A stretch of DNA of 64,000 nt from Orientallactaga sibirica (taxonomy: Eukaryota > Chordata > Mammalia > Rodentia > Dipodidae). The position numbers were made by a program, and so were the translations under genes. Numbering within the stretch: the first letter of the stretch is position 1; each line of letters starts with the position of its first letter. The stretch lies in contig JAEOAD010001413.1 in the NCBI GenBank assembly GCA_036365145.1, forward strand, positions 496,001 through 560,000, in the 5' to 3' direction. This document shows, one piece after another, positions 21,755 through 34,800 of the stretch. The notes under the pieces are model-generated. The model had not been told where the DNA came from. It saw nothing but the letters and a program-made list of their open reading frames with translations, and searched no databases.

Positions 21755-22385
21755 CTTCAAACATTAGTCAGCTTTTTGTTACTGTAACAAGTGCCGGAGG
21801 CTACTTGATAATGCCAAGAGGTGTATTTTGCTTTACAGTTGTGAAAGGGGGGCATCCAAGCAGCAAGGCCCACACTCTGATGGGGGCGACATCACATGGT
21901 GGGCATGTGTGTTCATTTCTTTTTTATTTTTATTCTTTTTTATTTTTGGAGAGAGACACAGAGACAGAGAGAGAGGGAGAGGAAGACAGTGATGGGCGTG
22001 CCAGCAGTGTCTCAGCTGCTGAGAACGAAATCCAGATGTGTGCGCTCCCTTGTGGTCAAGTGCAGCATTGCAGCCCTTGCGTCACTTTGCATCTGGCTAA
22101 ACGTGGGACCTGGAGATTGGAACCGCTGGAGATTGGAACTGACGTTCTTAGATTTAGCAGGCAGGCGCCTTAACCGCTAAACCATCTCTCCAGCCCATGT
22201 GTGTTCATTTCCTTCTGTGGTCTTTCTTCCTCGCCTTAGAAAGCCTCTACAGTTCAGTAATGGCAGCCCCACCTTAATGACCTAGTCTCGGTCCAAGACC
22301 CACCCCTAAGCACATAGGTGGATTGTTTCCACACTCTTTAATACTATTAACAGATTGTGGGGATTAAACTCCTGTATGAATTGGT
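21755..22385. repeat. Ancient interspersed repeat interrupted by a DIP SINE
   Basis: The two halves (about 21755-21919 and 22212-22385) read as one element: gttactgtaacaagtgcc, then aggtgtattttgctttacag and cctagtctcggtccaagacc. It resembles an old mammalian dispersed repeat, probably of LTR (MaLR) type. The family call is uncertain. Confidence 0.45.
21920..22195 (-). repeat. DIP SINE (long form) with 16-bp target-site duplication
   Basis: Flanked by perfect direct repeats catgtgtgttcatttc at 21904-21919 and 22196-22211. It carries a CTCF-like core with one more mismatch than the copies at 10391 and 24107. Confidence 0.92.
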
Positions 22386-22885
22386 ATGTGTGTGTGTGTG
22401 TGGGGGTGACCATGCTATATCACCCACTCTGTCCTTTCTGGTTTATTTCACAGCCCCCCACCAGTCCTCTTCCTGGGCCTTGTTGGAACCCATCCTTCTC
22501 CTCCCAGCCAGACCCCTTCTGGCTATCCTCCTTCCTGCCTCTCACCTTTGACCCCTGGCTACCTTTCTCTACTTCATGGTAGAGAGGCATTACTTCCTCC
22601 TTGGCCCTCCACAGTCCACGGACAGCTGTTAGCAAAATACGTGGGGAACCCCTCCTCCTCCTCCTGTTAAGGAAATGCTAGATTTGTTTTGAGAGCGTCT
22701 CTCATGTAGTCCAGGTTGGCCTCAACTTTGCTTTGTAGCTAATGGCCCTGAACTGGTCCTCGTGCCTCCACTTGTGAAGGGGTGGGTTAGGGGTGTGCGG
22801 CACCTGTAATATGTGCTGGGAACAATCCCAGGGCTTCGCACATGCCAGGCAGGCACGGCACCAATGACCCATCGCTGCAACGTGA
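22386..22885. repeat. Unique DNA, (TG)n run, old B1 and ID relics
   Basis: A short (TG)n run at about 22386-22404. 22405-22680 is unique. Diverged B1 (-) about 22690-22795. Diverged ID (-) about 22797-22885 (ccagggcttcgcacatgcc). Confidence 0.55.
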
Positions 22886-23089
22886 CCCATCTCATGTCAC
22901 CTGGACTCTCTTCCTTCCTGTCCAGTCTAGTGGTTCCGTTGGAAGTCTCTGGATTTTCCTCACCCCTATCAGGGCCTCTGGCTGTTACCATCAGGACCAC
23001 GGCCCCACTATTTCCTCGTACAGCCACTCTGTGCCACACATTGAAAGAAGCCCCCCTCCTGCCACCGCCCCAAGCTGGTTTAGAGGCTC

Positions 23090-23240
23090 TATTCCACACA
23101 GGCAGAACTGGAGCTACTAGAAGGTGAGGTTCGTGTCCTGCTTACTGCCAAGCCGCGCCTCATACTGGCCCTGGAATCCCGAGTTTAGCACTTGTTCCAT
23201 GTTCAATAAACGTTCACTATGTTTTGTGGAATGAGGAAAC
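23090..23240 (+). repeat. L2-type LINE 3' end relic
   Basis: tactagaaggtgaggttc, then cttgttccatgttcaataaa, cgttcactatgttttgtgga and atgagg follow the conserved L2 3' end (ctagaa ... gctcaataaatatttgttga). Heavily diverged, so ancient. Confidence 0.55.
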
Positions 23241-23513
23241 TGAACGGGGCCTCCCTGGGCTTGTTCCAGGTTGATTTCTAGGAGTGTTCTGCATGTTAAT
23301 ATATGGTAATTGCAGCTCACTTTTGTCAAGTACTCCACAGAGTAAACAGAGAAATTACCTTCCAAAGTGGGGAAGCAGTCCCACTAGCTCCCTGAGGGCT
23401 TGGAGTTGGAGAGAGCTGTGCTCCTACTCTAAGTCAAAAGGGCACCCCTCCTCTAGCTCATTGACAATTCCATCCCAAAAGTTTAAAGCTGAAAACAGGT
23501 TAATATACTAATG
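23241..23513. other. Unique intergenic DNA
   Basis: No recognised gene or repeat. Confidence 0.4.
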
Positions 23514-24480
23514 GGCTGGAGGGATGGCTCAGCGGTTAAGGCACCTACGTACAGCCAGATCCACAAAATGACGCCAAACTAGAATTTGTTTGCAGTGGCT
23601 GGAAGCCCTGGCATGCCCATTCTTTCTCTCTGATTGCAAATAAAATAAAAACATACCAATGGTGGGCTGGAGAGATGGCTCAGCAGTTAAAGGCACTTGC
23701 TTGCAAAGCCTGATGGCCTGGGTCCGATTTCCCAGTACCCACGTAAATCCAGATGCACAAAGTGGTGCATGTGTCTGGAGTTCAACTGCAGTGGCAAGAG
23801 GCTCTAGAGCCTCTGTTTGAAAATAAAAATATTAAAACAAGTAAATAAAATACCAATGTTCTTAAGTGGGCATAATGGCACACATCTGTAATCTTAGCAC
23901 TGGGAAGGGGGGGGGGCAGATCATGAGTTTGAGGCCAGTCTAGACTATGGTGTGAAACCTAGTCTCAAAAATATTAATAAAGGGCTGGAGAGCTGTCTTA
24001 GTGGTTAAGGCGCCTGTCTCCTAAGTCCAAAAGAACGCTAGTCCAATCTCCAGGTCCCATGTTTAGCCAGATGCAAAGTGACGCAAGGGCGCAATGCCGC
24101 ATTTGACCACAAGGGGGCGCACACATCTGGATTTCATTCTCAGCAGCTGAGAGTCTGCTGGTGTGCCCATCTCTGTCTTCCTCTCCCTCTCTCCAAAAAA
24201 TAAATAAATAAAAATATTAATAAAATATAGTACTTATGCCACCATTTCTCAAGATGGTGTGTGTGTGTGTTCAGAATCCCAAAGCTCCTGTTCAAAGTGT
24301 ATTTTGGTCTGGAACCATGAATTAAACCTTTCAGAGTATCAACAAGATACTGGATTTCTTTTTTCTTCCCCTTCCCTCTTCTTGTTATAGCCCAAGCTAG
24401 CCTTGAACTTACTCTGTAGTCCAGGCTGACCTGGAACATTCAATTCTACCTGCCAAGTGCTGGGATTATAGGCAGGTGTT
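23514..24480. repeat. SINE cluster with a CTCF-motif DIP
   Basis: DIP (+) about 23514-23650; DIP (+) about 23664-23840; B1 (+) about 23875-23975; long DIP (+) about 23983-24210 with CCACAAGGGGGCGC at 24107-24120. Old B1 (-) about 24365-24480. Confidence 0.75.
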
Positions 24481-25364
24481 ACCAGATGGCATCTGCACTC
24501 TTCATCTGGTTCTCCCAGAGTTACTGCACATGTGCCAATCACTTTGGCAGCCTCCTGCACATGGTACTACTTGTGGTCACCTACTCTTGTTCTTCCCTGT
24601 CCCTGCAATTTCCTTAATGTCACAGACACTGTCTGAGCATGTCTTGAGAAAGGTTCTGGTTCTCACAAAGCTAAGGACTAAGGGCTGTGTGGAGCATGAG
24701 AAACCACTGGAGACTTAGCATGGGGGTTGTCTGTTTCTAAGGGTGGGTGGGTGGCGGCCATAAGGAAGCTGCACATTATGCACTGGGTGATAACTAGGCA
24801 GCAAAGACCGTGAGAAGCAGCATGGACGAGGTGCAGAGGAGACGGGCGCTGCAGAGGAACAACAGTCCTTGCTGCGTGATGGAGACCCCACAGCTGAGGA
24901 AGGAGCCTGGCGTTCAGGAGAAGACAGGGCTGTCCTGTACCATATCAGGCAGGAAGTGCGCCCAGCCGCTGTGGGCTGGTGGACAACATAGAGGCCATGC
25001 AGGGTGGACCCTGAAGGCTTGTGTGATTTCCACACTGATGGTGAGGGGACAGGACAGGCAGTCTCCCTGTGTCGGAGGCCAAGTAGCCAGAGCTGGTCTG
25101 GGACGGGACATGAGATGTGTGATGGCAGCCCTCACGCAGAGGCAATCCAGTAGTGTCCCCTGCCTCTGCGCCCCCTTAATTCCTTGTTGCTTGTGCTTCT
25201 GCTTAAAGACATACTTGCAGAGTTGATGCTCAAGGCTCACAAACTAGAACTCATCTTGAACGCTATTGGTGAGTACCTTGGGAAATATGGGGCTGGGTCC
25301 TAAGACTACATTTCCAAGGCTGAGCAGAGCATTCCTTTGATTTGTGTCTGTCTGAAGACCCCTC

Positions 25365-25365
<1 letters not shown>
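24481..25365. other. Unique intergenic block between PRKRIP1 and ORAI2
   Basis: About 0.9 kb is free of SINEs. It contains open frames on both strands (for example 24810-25226), but none resembles a known protein or has splice support. It could contain regulatory or untranslated sequence; nothing can be assigned. Confidence 0.45.
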
Positions 25366-25400
<35 letters not shown>

Positions 25401-25916
25401 GTTTTTTGAGGTAGGGTCTCACTCTAGCCCAGGCTGACCTGAAATCCACTATGTAGTCTCAGGGTGGCCTCCAACTCATGGCAACCCACCTACCTCTGCC
25501 TACCAAGTGCTGGAATTAAAGGCGTGTGCCACCACATCCCGCTCCCCTACTCACTTTCTGCCTCCAGTTCACTAACACTGGGCTCACAGTGGACAGCCAA
25601 TGAGGCTGACCTGAGGCTTCCTCTGTAAGGTACACCCCAGGCTTCTGAACTTTGAAACACTACACAGCACTCTGGCACCACACGGGGGGACATTTAAAAC
25701 AGCACCATCGCCAAGAACAAGCAAAAAGTGCAGAACACTTGGACTAGACAGTGCAGAGGAGGCACTGAACAGCATGAGCCAGAACAAGGAAGCCAAACAC
25801 TGCCTTGTGCGACCTCATGGGGAACACATGTCCACAGGAAATCAAGTCTTCAACACTTTAAGTCTGCACACGAGTACCAAAAACACCGTTTAGTAGGGAC
25901 TTGGGGGTTACAAGCA

Positions 25917-25952
<36 letters not shown>

Positions 25953-26560
25953 CAAGGTAAGGTCTCATTTTAGTTCAGGCTGACCTGGAATTCACTCTGT
26001 ATTCTCAGGGTGGCCTCCAACTCATGACGATCCTCCTACCTCTGCCTCCTGAGTAAAATTTTTTTTTAAAGTAGGGTCTTGCTCTAGCCCAGGCTGACCT
26101 GGAATTCACTATGTAGTCTTGGTGGCCTTGAACTCACCACAATCCTTCTACCTCTGCCTTCCAAAGTGCTGGGATTAAAGACATGCACCACTACTCCCAG
26201 CTCCCAAGTACTTTTTAAAAAATATTTTATTATTTATTTATTTATTTATTTAAGAGAGAGAATGTAAATATGGGTACACCAGGGCCTCCAGCCACTGCAA
26301 ATGAACTCCAGACCTATGCACGAACTTGTGCATTTGGCTTACATGGGTCTTGGGGAATCAAACCTGGGTCCTTTGGCTTTGCAGGCCCTCACAATTTTTT
26401 TTTTCCAAGGTAGGGTCTCACTCTAGCCCAGGCGGACCTGGAATTCACTATGTATTCTCAGGGTGGCCTCGAACTCATGGAGATCCTCTTACCTCTGCCT
26501 CCTGAGTGCTGGGATTAAAGGTGTGCACCACCACGTCCAGCCTCACAAGTAATAAACAGA
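25366..26560 (-). repeat. Minus-strand SINE cluster
   Basis: B1 (-) about 25370-25542 with a long T run. 25543-25918 is unique. B1 (-) about 25920-26053 truncated, B1 (-) about 26060-26205, truncated DIP (-) about 26222-26388, B1 (-) about 26395-26545. Confidence 0.72.
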
Positions 26561-28423
26561 CAAAATCACAAATACAGCATCCTTGAGTGAGGATCAGCTC
26601 TACTTGAAACTACTTTAGGACATACTGTGCTGTCTCACGCAATCACCAGAGCAATAGGAGGAGGCCTGCAGCCCTGGCAACACCAAGCACCCTTCCTGCC
26701 AAGCTTGGGCTAAATCTGCCCCAGGATGGTCTATCAGGATGATACACTGTGTCACACTGGCTGAGGGGGTTCCAATCCAAGCTCTACCTCTTAAATGCTG
26801 CAAGAGAAAGCTTGTTTTGGAAACCCGACGGGAAATCTATTGGAAGGGCAAGGATTCTCATACAGATGACCCGACCATCACAGGAAGTGCCTAGCACATT
26901 GTCTGCTTAGAGAGAGGGTGGGAGAATGAATGAGGCGTACCTTGTAGGTAAGTCGGAGTCCTCATGCATGAGTTCCTCCCTGCCGAGATCAGTGGAGACT
27001 GATGTGTTCAGGGTGCTGTGGCTTTCCCAACAAGTTATGCTATATACAGCCTGGGGTTCAGCTGCAGACTACTCACCACCCGTGAGCACTCAACAAGAGC
27101 ATTACTTCATGATCCTCCCCTCACTGTGGCTTTGGGGGAGGCACCCACTCCCGTCTCAATGACGCCACCTAACTGCTCCATTTTCCCAAATAACAGTGTG
27201 AAGACAGACTTCGAATCAGCTAACCTAAGATACTGCTGACCCCTCATCACAGCCAGACTCTTCCTCTCCAATGGCAACAGTGAGCCTCAGGTCCTGCTAT
27301 TTGTCTAGCCTCTGGACACCATCTACTGAAGATTTCTCACTCAACTCTTGGCCAGGTGAACTGGCAGAGGCAGGAAAGCACTTGCTCCCTTGATGTAGCA
27401 GAGGCCAGGTAAGGACTAGAAGTCAGGTTCACACCCAGCTCTGTCTTAGAAGCCACCAGCAGGAGCAATGGCCCACAAGGTCCAGGTTGCAGGTTCAAAG
27501 CCAGAGCCATGATACACAGGCGAGGGGAGAACTAAAAACAAACCACAAAAACACCTAGCCTGTGCTGATATGGAAGAGGTTTCCAAATTCTTGGCCAGGG
27601 AGAGTGCTTCTTAGGGCTGACTTCATGTCAGCTTCCTGGGAGAACACTGTAGGGACAGAGGGCCCAGGGAGTCTTCCACAGAAGTGCAGGAGATTCTGGG
27701 ATCTGCTTTCACTCTCATACAAGGCATACAACACACTCAGGAGTTGGACACACGCCAGCACAGGGAACAGGGCTCTAATAAAACTCTCTCTGCCTGAAGT
27801 CTGAGGCACTGCTGGGTCACCTCCCACACCATGGTACGGGGTGGCCTGTACCCTGGAGGTATAAGTTTCATTCGGCACCAATGCACACGGCAAGTCTGGG
27901 CTGCATTTAGCCAAGGACACTCAGCAGGAGGGCCAGCTGCCTCCCTTCTAGTTTCCAGCTGCTAGTGGCCTGAGTGCTTGGACTCCTCAGAATCCCACCA
28001 TGGCTGCACGTCGGTCAGCTCTCTTCCAGTCCCCTTGACCTCAGGATGGAAATGTGCTTTTGGTCAATACTTGCCCCAGCCTGCCAGGTTCTTCTAGGGT
28101 CTTAATCTGCTTTCGCCCAGCCTGTTCATTTCCCTGCCACCTGCTATTTTCCCAGAGACTCTTTCCAGCGGCCCAGGCCTGTCTGCCCCTCTCCTGGCAC
28201 ATGTATGTTCTGAGACCTGCTGGGGGGGCACAGCTCTTCTGCGGCCTGGTCTGTACTCTTCACAAAGGAACAGGGTCAGGATCCCACTGCAGACCAGCCC
28301 CAGAGCCTCGGCTGAGACTGGGAAGTGTGTCTGCATAACAGGACCTGCTGAGTCTTGAGGCCTGTCCTGTGTGTCATTTCTCAGCTTCTCTGTGGCTTTG
28401 CTTAATTAATGCCTCGCATGTCT
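26561..28423. other. SINE-poor block downstream of PRKRIP1
   Basis: About 1.9 kb with almost no young repeats. An old MIR (-) is likely at about 27355-27460 (aagcacttgctcccttgatg, then ggactagaagtcaggttcac). Open frames here do not match proteins I know. If the poly(A) site at 28450 is wrong, part of this could be PRKRIP1 3' UTR. Confidence 0.5.
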
Positions 28424-28455
28424 GAACAAAACCAACAGGTTTTCTGCTCTTTACT
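28424..28455 (-). terminator. PRKRIP1: Candidate PRKRIP1 poly(A) signal (AGTAAA variant)
   Basis: In about 2 kb after the stop codon I find no AATAAA on the minus strand. The best candidate is the variant AGTAAA at 28455-28450, with a GT-rich downstream stretch (tgttggttttgttc, 28438-28424). This would give a 3' UTR of about 280 nt. The site is inferred; a more distal site is possible. Confidence 0.35.
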
Positions 28456-28722
28456 AAATAAATATTCCCTTCACAGAAACTAGCCCAAGCATCGCTGTCC
28501 AAGCAGCAGCAAACAGGCACCAGTGAGAGGGTGGAACACTCTCCCTTCAACAGGAGAGCAGGCAAGCTCTCCCCCACACAGTAAGGCTTCCTGCCTGCTC
28601 TCAACACAGTGAGTCCTGACAGCTGAACCATATAGCCTCCTCTCCCTTCTCATCACGATGAGGGTTTTCTGAGGCCCTGGCACAGAACGAGCCAGGCCAG
28701 TAACAGCCACTGTGCGAACACT

Positions 28723-28823
28723 TCATCGTCCCATGACGAAGCTGGGCTCTTCTTCTTCCTCCTCCTCCATTCCAGACGTCTCCTCAGAACTGCTGACCTG
28801 CTGTTCCTGGGCCTGACTGGATC
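28723..28823 (-). CDS. PRKRIP1: PRKRIP1 coding exon 6 (residues 154-186 and stop)
   Basis: The acceptor ggttacag completes the Gly codon. The exon encodes a Gln/Ser-rich stretch ([18 protein letters not shown]), seven consecutive Glu, and PSFVMGR followed by TGA at 28725-28723. The acidic Ser/Glu tail ending MGR is the family signature. It is separated from exon 5 by a 10.3-kb, SINE-filled intron. Confidence 0.94.
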
Positions 28824-31800
28824 CTGTAACCACACAACATGCAGATCATAAACATACCAAGCCACGTGGAGAGACAGACTTTTCAAAAAGGAGAAGCAGG
28901 TGTGGTGTGGTGTTGCACACGAGTAATCCCAGCCCTTGGGAGATGGGCAGTAGTAAGATCAGAAAAGTCCAAGGTCATCATCAGCAACATAGCAGATTTG
29001 AGGACAGCCTGGGCTACATGACACTGTGTCTCAAAGGAAAGCTGAGGGGATGTTAGAAACTCTTTGTTCCTGAGCAACACAGTCAGGAACCAGAGGTGGC
29101 CTTCAAGCCCACCAGTGCCCTACACCACTCTAAAAACACTGTATCTACATTTCGTTATATACCTCATGTATTTGAAGTAAAGGCTGTCACAGAATTGACC
29201 TGCAGTTCTCTCATGGAGTGCCTCGTCCTCATCAAAAGCTCTAGCTACACACACGAGAACCTACCACCCACAAACCACCTACTGATTCTATATGGATCCC
29301 ACCACCTACATCACCACCTCAGTTGGGTGACTTCCCCACCCAGGCCTTTCACCTGTCACCCTGGACTACCAACCCTCCTGTCAAACTCTAAGGGTCTCAC
29401 TGAGCTTGCAAAAGGGTCTCAAAATCATGTACAGACCTAACAAAATAAACCCCCAAGTGGCAGGAGGCTCTGCCCACACACATATGCCAAGCTGGCTCTC
29501 TCCAAACACAATCCAGGGATCTCAATCCAATGCACTGTTACTAAGCTTGCAGCATGTTGTCACAGCTGCCAGCAGCATGGGCCAGCTGATGGGCCCAGAG
29601 CACAAAGACAGCTTGTTCCCAGACCCTTCTTACCCATCTCTGTGGGAACAGGGCAGTCGGTGAAAGCTGCATACAGAGAGGTGCAAGAGATCCTTGGTGC
29701 AGCAGCCTGGCTGACTCACAGCGACATGGGCTCTCAGGGCCAAGCAGAGCTGGCTCCTCCCTGCAAATAAGCAGGACCTACTACTCCCTCCACCCCTTAC
29801 AACAGGCCCAGAGCTTCAGGGTGCCCAAGCCATAGCATAGCCTGAAAGTCATTTCTCTGCCCTCTCTAGGAATCCAACCTGGACCTTTAGGCTGTGCAAG
29901 CAAGTGCCTTAGCCATTAAGCCATCTCTCCAACCCTTTTTAAGACATTTTACACTGAATTCTGTTTGTTAGAGTTAGGGTCTCACTCTAGCCTGGGCTAA
30001 CTTGGAACTCACTCTGTAGCCCAGAGTGGCTTTGAACTCTCAAGTGATCCTCCTACCTCAGCCTCCAGGGTACTGGAATTAAAGGTGTGCACCACCACGC
30101 CCAGCTTGCTGTAATATATTTTAATGGTAGATTCACAATACTAAATATTGGACCAAGTCCCTACAATTTGCCACACAGAATTGAACCTTAAGTATGGAAA
30201 ATTTCAAGTCAAGTAGGCTAGGGATCCAAGATAGAATGCATAAGGTGACACATGAATCCGACTGTACTACAAACCATCTGTGAATGTGTGGAGGGGGGGT
30301 ATGCAGATCCAGGCAGTTTTGGAAATGAGTAAGAACTGCACAAGACATCGCATTCTGGTGGGCATAGTCATTTCTCACAGGGGAGTGGTCATTCTCAACC
30401 ACAACCCACATGTAGTGAACGTGGACAGGTAAGGGAGTGTGTAGAGGATGGACCCAGCTTATTCATGGCTACAGTAAGAGGTTACAAGGAGGGACAAGGC
30501 AAGAACGACCCACATGATGGTGAGTTAGCACTGGACACCTCACTACATACTTACACTTAGCTTACTACGGACAGACACATCAGTACTGTAACCACACAGT
30601 CACGTGCTGTGCAATGCTATCAGCGATGGACCACATGTAATATGTCTCCACTGTTCAATGGTAAGTGCTCTATACTTCCCCAGAAGCAAAGCACCCCTCA
30701 CCCAGATCCTGCTAAGACTAGTCCAATAGAAAGAACCAGACTTCTCGGACAAACACGTGGTTCAGTCCCAGGGCAGGAAATACTCAAGATGAGTCTGGAA
30801 TATCTTCTAGTGCCAGAAAGTACGGAAGTGCTAAAAACAGAAGGTGGGGAATATAGAACGATGGGACTTTGTCAAAGGGACACAGACAAGAACAACTTCA
30901 GTACCAAGATAAACAAAGCAATGCTGGATCATGTCCAGAAGTATAAACATCCATCAGCCTATCCTCACATACAGAAATGATTAACTAACCGGGCGTGGTG
31001 GCGTACACCTTCAATCCCAGCACTCGAGAGGCAGAGGTAGGAGGACTACCATGAGGTTGAGGCCAGCCTGGGCTGGAGCAAGACCCTACCTCAAAAAACA
31101 AAAACAAAATAACAACAACAAAAAAGATTAAAGAGAGGAGGTGGGCATGAGAGATGGCTTAGTGGTTGAGGCACTTGCTTGAGAAGCTTAAGGAGCCAGG
31201 TTCAATTCCCCAGTACCCATGTAAGCCAGATGCACATGGCAGTGCGTGTGTCTGGAGTTCTTTGCAATGGCTAGAGGACATGGCACAACCATTACCTCTC
31301 TCTCAAATAAATAATATATTTAAAAAGAAAACAAAGCCGGGCGTGGTGGTGCACGCCTTTAATCCCAGCACTCGGGAGGCAGAGGTAGGAGGATCGCTGA
31401 GAGTTCGAGGCCACCCTGAGACTACATAGTTAATTCCAGGTCAGCCTGGACCAGAGTGAGACCCTACCTCACAAAACCAAAAAAATAAAATAAAAAGAAA
31501 ACAAAATAGATGAGATGCCTGTAGATTCCTTGCCATCAGAGAAGGGGAGTGTCATTGGAATCTAGTAGGCAGAGGCTGCAGAGCTGTTAAAGGAACATCA
31601 TCCACCATAAAAGCTGAGACAGCACAATGCACCCAAGACATCAGCGGACCGAGGCAGGAAACAGCTCCAAGGTCCCTAGAAAGGACCCTGTAAGCACCCT
31701 GGCTTTCCTCCATAGAGGCCTACATTAGGACGAGTAATACTGGCATCAGAATGCATAGCTCCGGAGTTCAGAGATTCAGAAACATCCAAACTGCTCACTG

Positions 31801-34800
31801 CCATCCATGCTGTCATTTACACGAGTACCCCACTGCAGGGCAATATTAACTGGGTTATTAGACCAGCGCAGAAAACAGCACGCCCCTTACTGCTGTTCAG
31901 AGTCAAAACGACCAGGAATGGATCGTTTGCCAATCGAGGAACCTCATGACGCGCAGAGGCCACCTTGTGGCACACTTGGGTATTGCCACATCAATTTCCT
32001 CCTGGGTCTACGGTTTCACTCTAGGCCAGGCTGACCTGGAACTCCTGGTGGAGCCCCAGGCTGGTCTCACAGAGATCCTCCTTCCTGGACAAACTCATAT
32101 AGCCAACTGACCTTGGTTTCTTGTCTGAAAGGGTTCAAGAGTTCCTAGGGAAAGAACCCCCCAAAATACAGTCTATCTTAATGAGAAATTTAGAAAAAAT
32201 CATTCTGTAAGCTAAAAAAAAAAGATACTCCAAGGCCGGGCGTGGTGGCGCACGCCTTTAATCCCAGCACTCGGGAGGCAGAGGTAGGAGGATTGCTGAG
32301 AGTTCGAGGCCACCCTGAGACTACATAGTTAATTCCAGGTCAGCCTGGACCAGAGTGAAACCCTACCTTGCAAAACCAAAAAAAAAAAAAAAAAAAAAAA
32401 GATACTCCAATAGAAGTAGCCAGATGCCTGAGGTCAGAGTGGGCCAGGGTGAGAGCTGATCCTAGAAATTTGGTCTGTAATGACTTCAAATGATCTCCTT
32501 CTGTCTGTGATGACACCCATTAGGTAAGGTGGAGGAACGACAAGCTTGGCCAGCTCTCAGCTGGGGACAGTTTCACAGAGTTCCAGTGAGCAGATGAACA
32601 TCAGCTTAGCTGGATGGCTCCAACTGATACTAAAAAGAACCAAGGGCTTCATGGAGCTGGGTAAGGGCTCACCACACCTCAACATTTTTACTAACAACAA
32701 ACCTGCCCATGAATACAGGGAAAACATGGAGCATGCTAGCCTCCAGGAATGAAGAGCTGGAAGAATTCGACAGCCAGAATCAACAGAACCAACACCATGA
32801 CGAGGCGCCAGAGAGCTAAATGCAGGTCCTGTGCTTGGATTCAAACCACCTGAGCGCCTGGGCAAAATGGGGGAGCACACTGCACTGTCTCCCACTGACC
32901 ACAGCTGGGGAACATGGACATGGCATGCAGTGCTGGAAGGCGGCAGACTAAGGAAGGAGCCAGCATGACTACACACACTGGGAGTGAGTTCCTACTGTCA
33001 CTTGTCACTGCCAGTGTCCCCCACTGAGATTCAGAATAATCCAGACCCCAAAGGACCCTGGTGTCTCTCTTCTCCACTCTCACACTCCAGCTCCCAGGCA
33101 GGGGCACTGGGGCGGCAGTGGCGGTGATGGCAGGGGCTTGGAGGAGGGGAGCCTTTCTTCCTGGCCTGAGGAGCCTCAGTTGCTTCTTTCTCTATCTTCC
33201 CACCAATTGGCCCCACATGTGAGGGCAGTGAAAAGCACAGAGCAGAGGGGTAACTGAGTGACCAAGTTCTGTCTTTCTGCATTGAGTCTGAAAGGGGGAG
33301 TTCCAAAACCTAGGAAGCACAGTGGAGACCATGGAGGGGAGGAGATGAAAGACAAGCGAGCAGCTCACACAGCAGAATGCAGACCTATCCTAATCAAACC
33401 AAACGCCCAGAACTTAACTCAAAAGAATTAACCAAGACTGGCCCCTGAGTGACACTCCTGGGTCAAACCTGGAGAGCACAGACAACTCTAAAAGTGATGT
33501 GCATAGGACCAGAACTCACAGACGGCAGGTCAGAACCTGTGTTCTAATGGCCCACCATACACATGTCAACAAGACCCCTAGCCTACTTAATATTTTATTT
33601 ATTTGCAAATAGAGAGAGGAAGCGCACGAGTGAGTATGGGTGCACCAGGGCCTCTAGCCACCAAAAATGAACTCCAGATGCATGGCTACTTGTACATCTG
33701 GCTTATGTGGGTACTAGCAAATTGAACCCAAGCCATTAGGCTTTCCAAGCAAGTGCCTTGAATTACTGAGCCATCTCTCCAGAGCCTATTTAAAAAGTCC
33801 AGGACAGGGACTTTCAATGTGCACAAGAAAGAACAATCAACAGACAGGAAGACTGGGACAAACCAGGCATCAGCAAGCACTGGAATTGTTCTGTCCCTTA
33901 AGCATGTATTTAAACATCTTCCAGAAACTAAGAGTGGGCACTCCTGAAATGAATGGGAAAAGCCAGATGCAGTCATGTGCAGTGAGAGTTCCAGTGTTCC
34001 AAGATGGGAGGCACAGGCAGGAGAATCTCTAAGAACTCATGGACCAGCTAGCCTGGCTCATGCAGGGGTGAACTTGAGACCCCTGCCTCAAGCAAGGTGG
34101 AAGGTGACGGACACAAAAAGTTGTCCTCTGACTTCTACATATGCACTGTGGCTCACACGTGCTATGGAATGTGCATGTCTCTACTCACACCTGAGCACAC
34201 TTAAAAATAATAAAAAATGCGGGCTGGAAGGATGGCTTAGCAGTTATGGCACTTGCCTGCAAAGCCAAAGGACCCAGGTTCGATCCCCCAGGACCCATGC
34301 TAGCCAGATGCACAAGGGGGCGCACACGCCTGGAGTTCGTTTGCAGTGGCTGGAGGCCCTGGCATGTTCATTCTCTCCCTCTCTCTCTGTGAAACAAATA
34401 AATAAAAATAAAAAATAATAATAATAAATGAGCTGGGCGAGGTGGTGCACACCTTTAATCCCAGCACTCGGGAGGCAGAGGTAGGAGGATCGTGGTGAGT
34501 TCTAGGCCACCAAGACTACATAGTGAGTTCCAAGTCAGCCTGGGCTAGAGCAAGACCCTACCTTGAAAAACCAAAAATAAAATAATAATAATAATAATAA
34601 TAAATTAAAAATAATAAAATTAAAATTAAATAAAAAACTTTAAAAAATAAATAAATAAAGTAAAAATAAAACTGGAGGCGGCAGACCAGGCTGAGAGCCT
34701 GCAGTCACTGTCCCTATGTGACCTGTCGGGCAGCCTGCTGGAAATCTATTCTCTTTGCACGCTTGTCTTGAGCTGACCTGACAGAGCTCGTGCAGTGTGA

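Noticed and set aside
21514..22173. Open frame of 219 codons on the plus strand
   Set aside because: It is made of the end of one B1, unique DNA and an antisense DIP element. It has no protein similarity and arises from SINE sequence that is open by chance.
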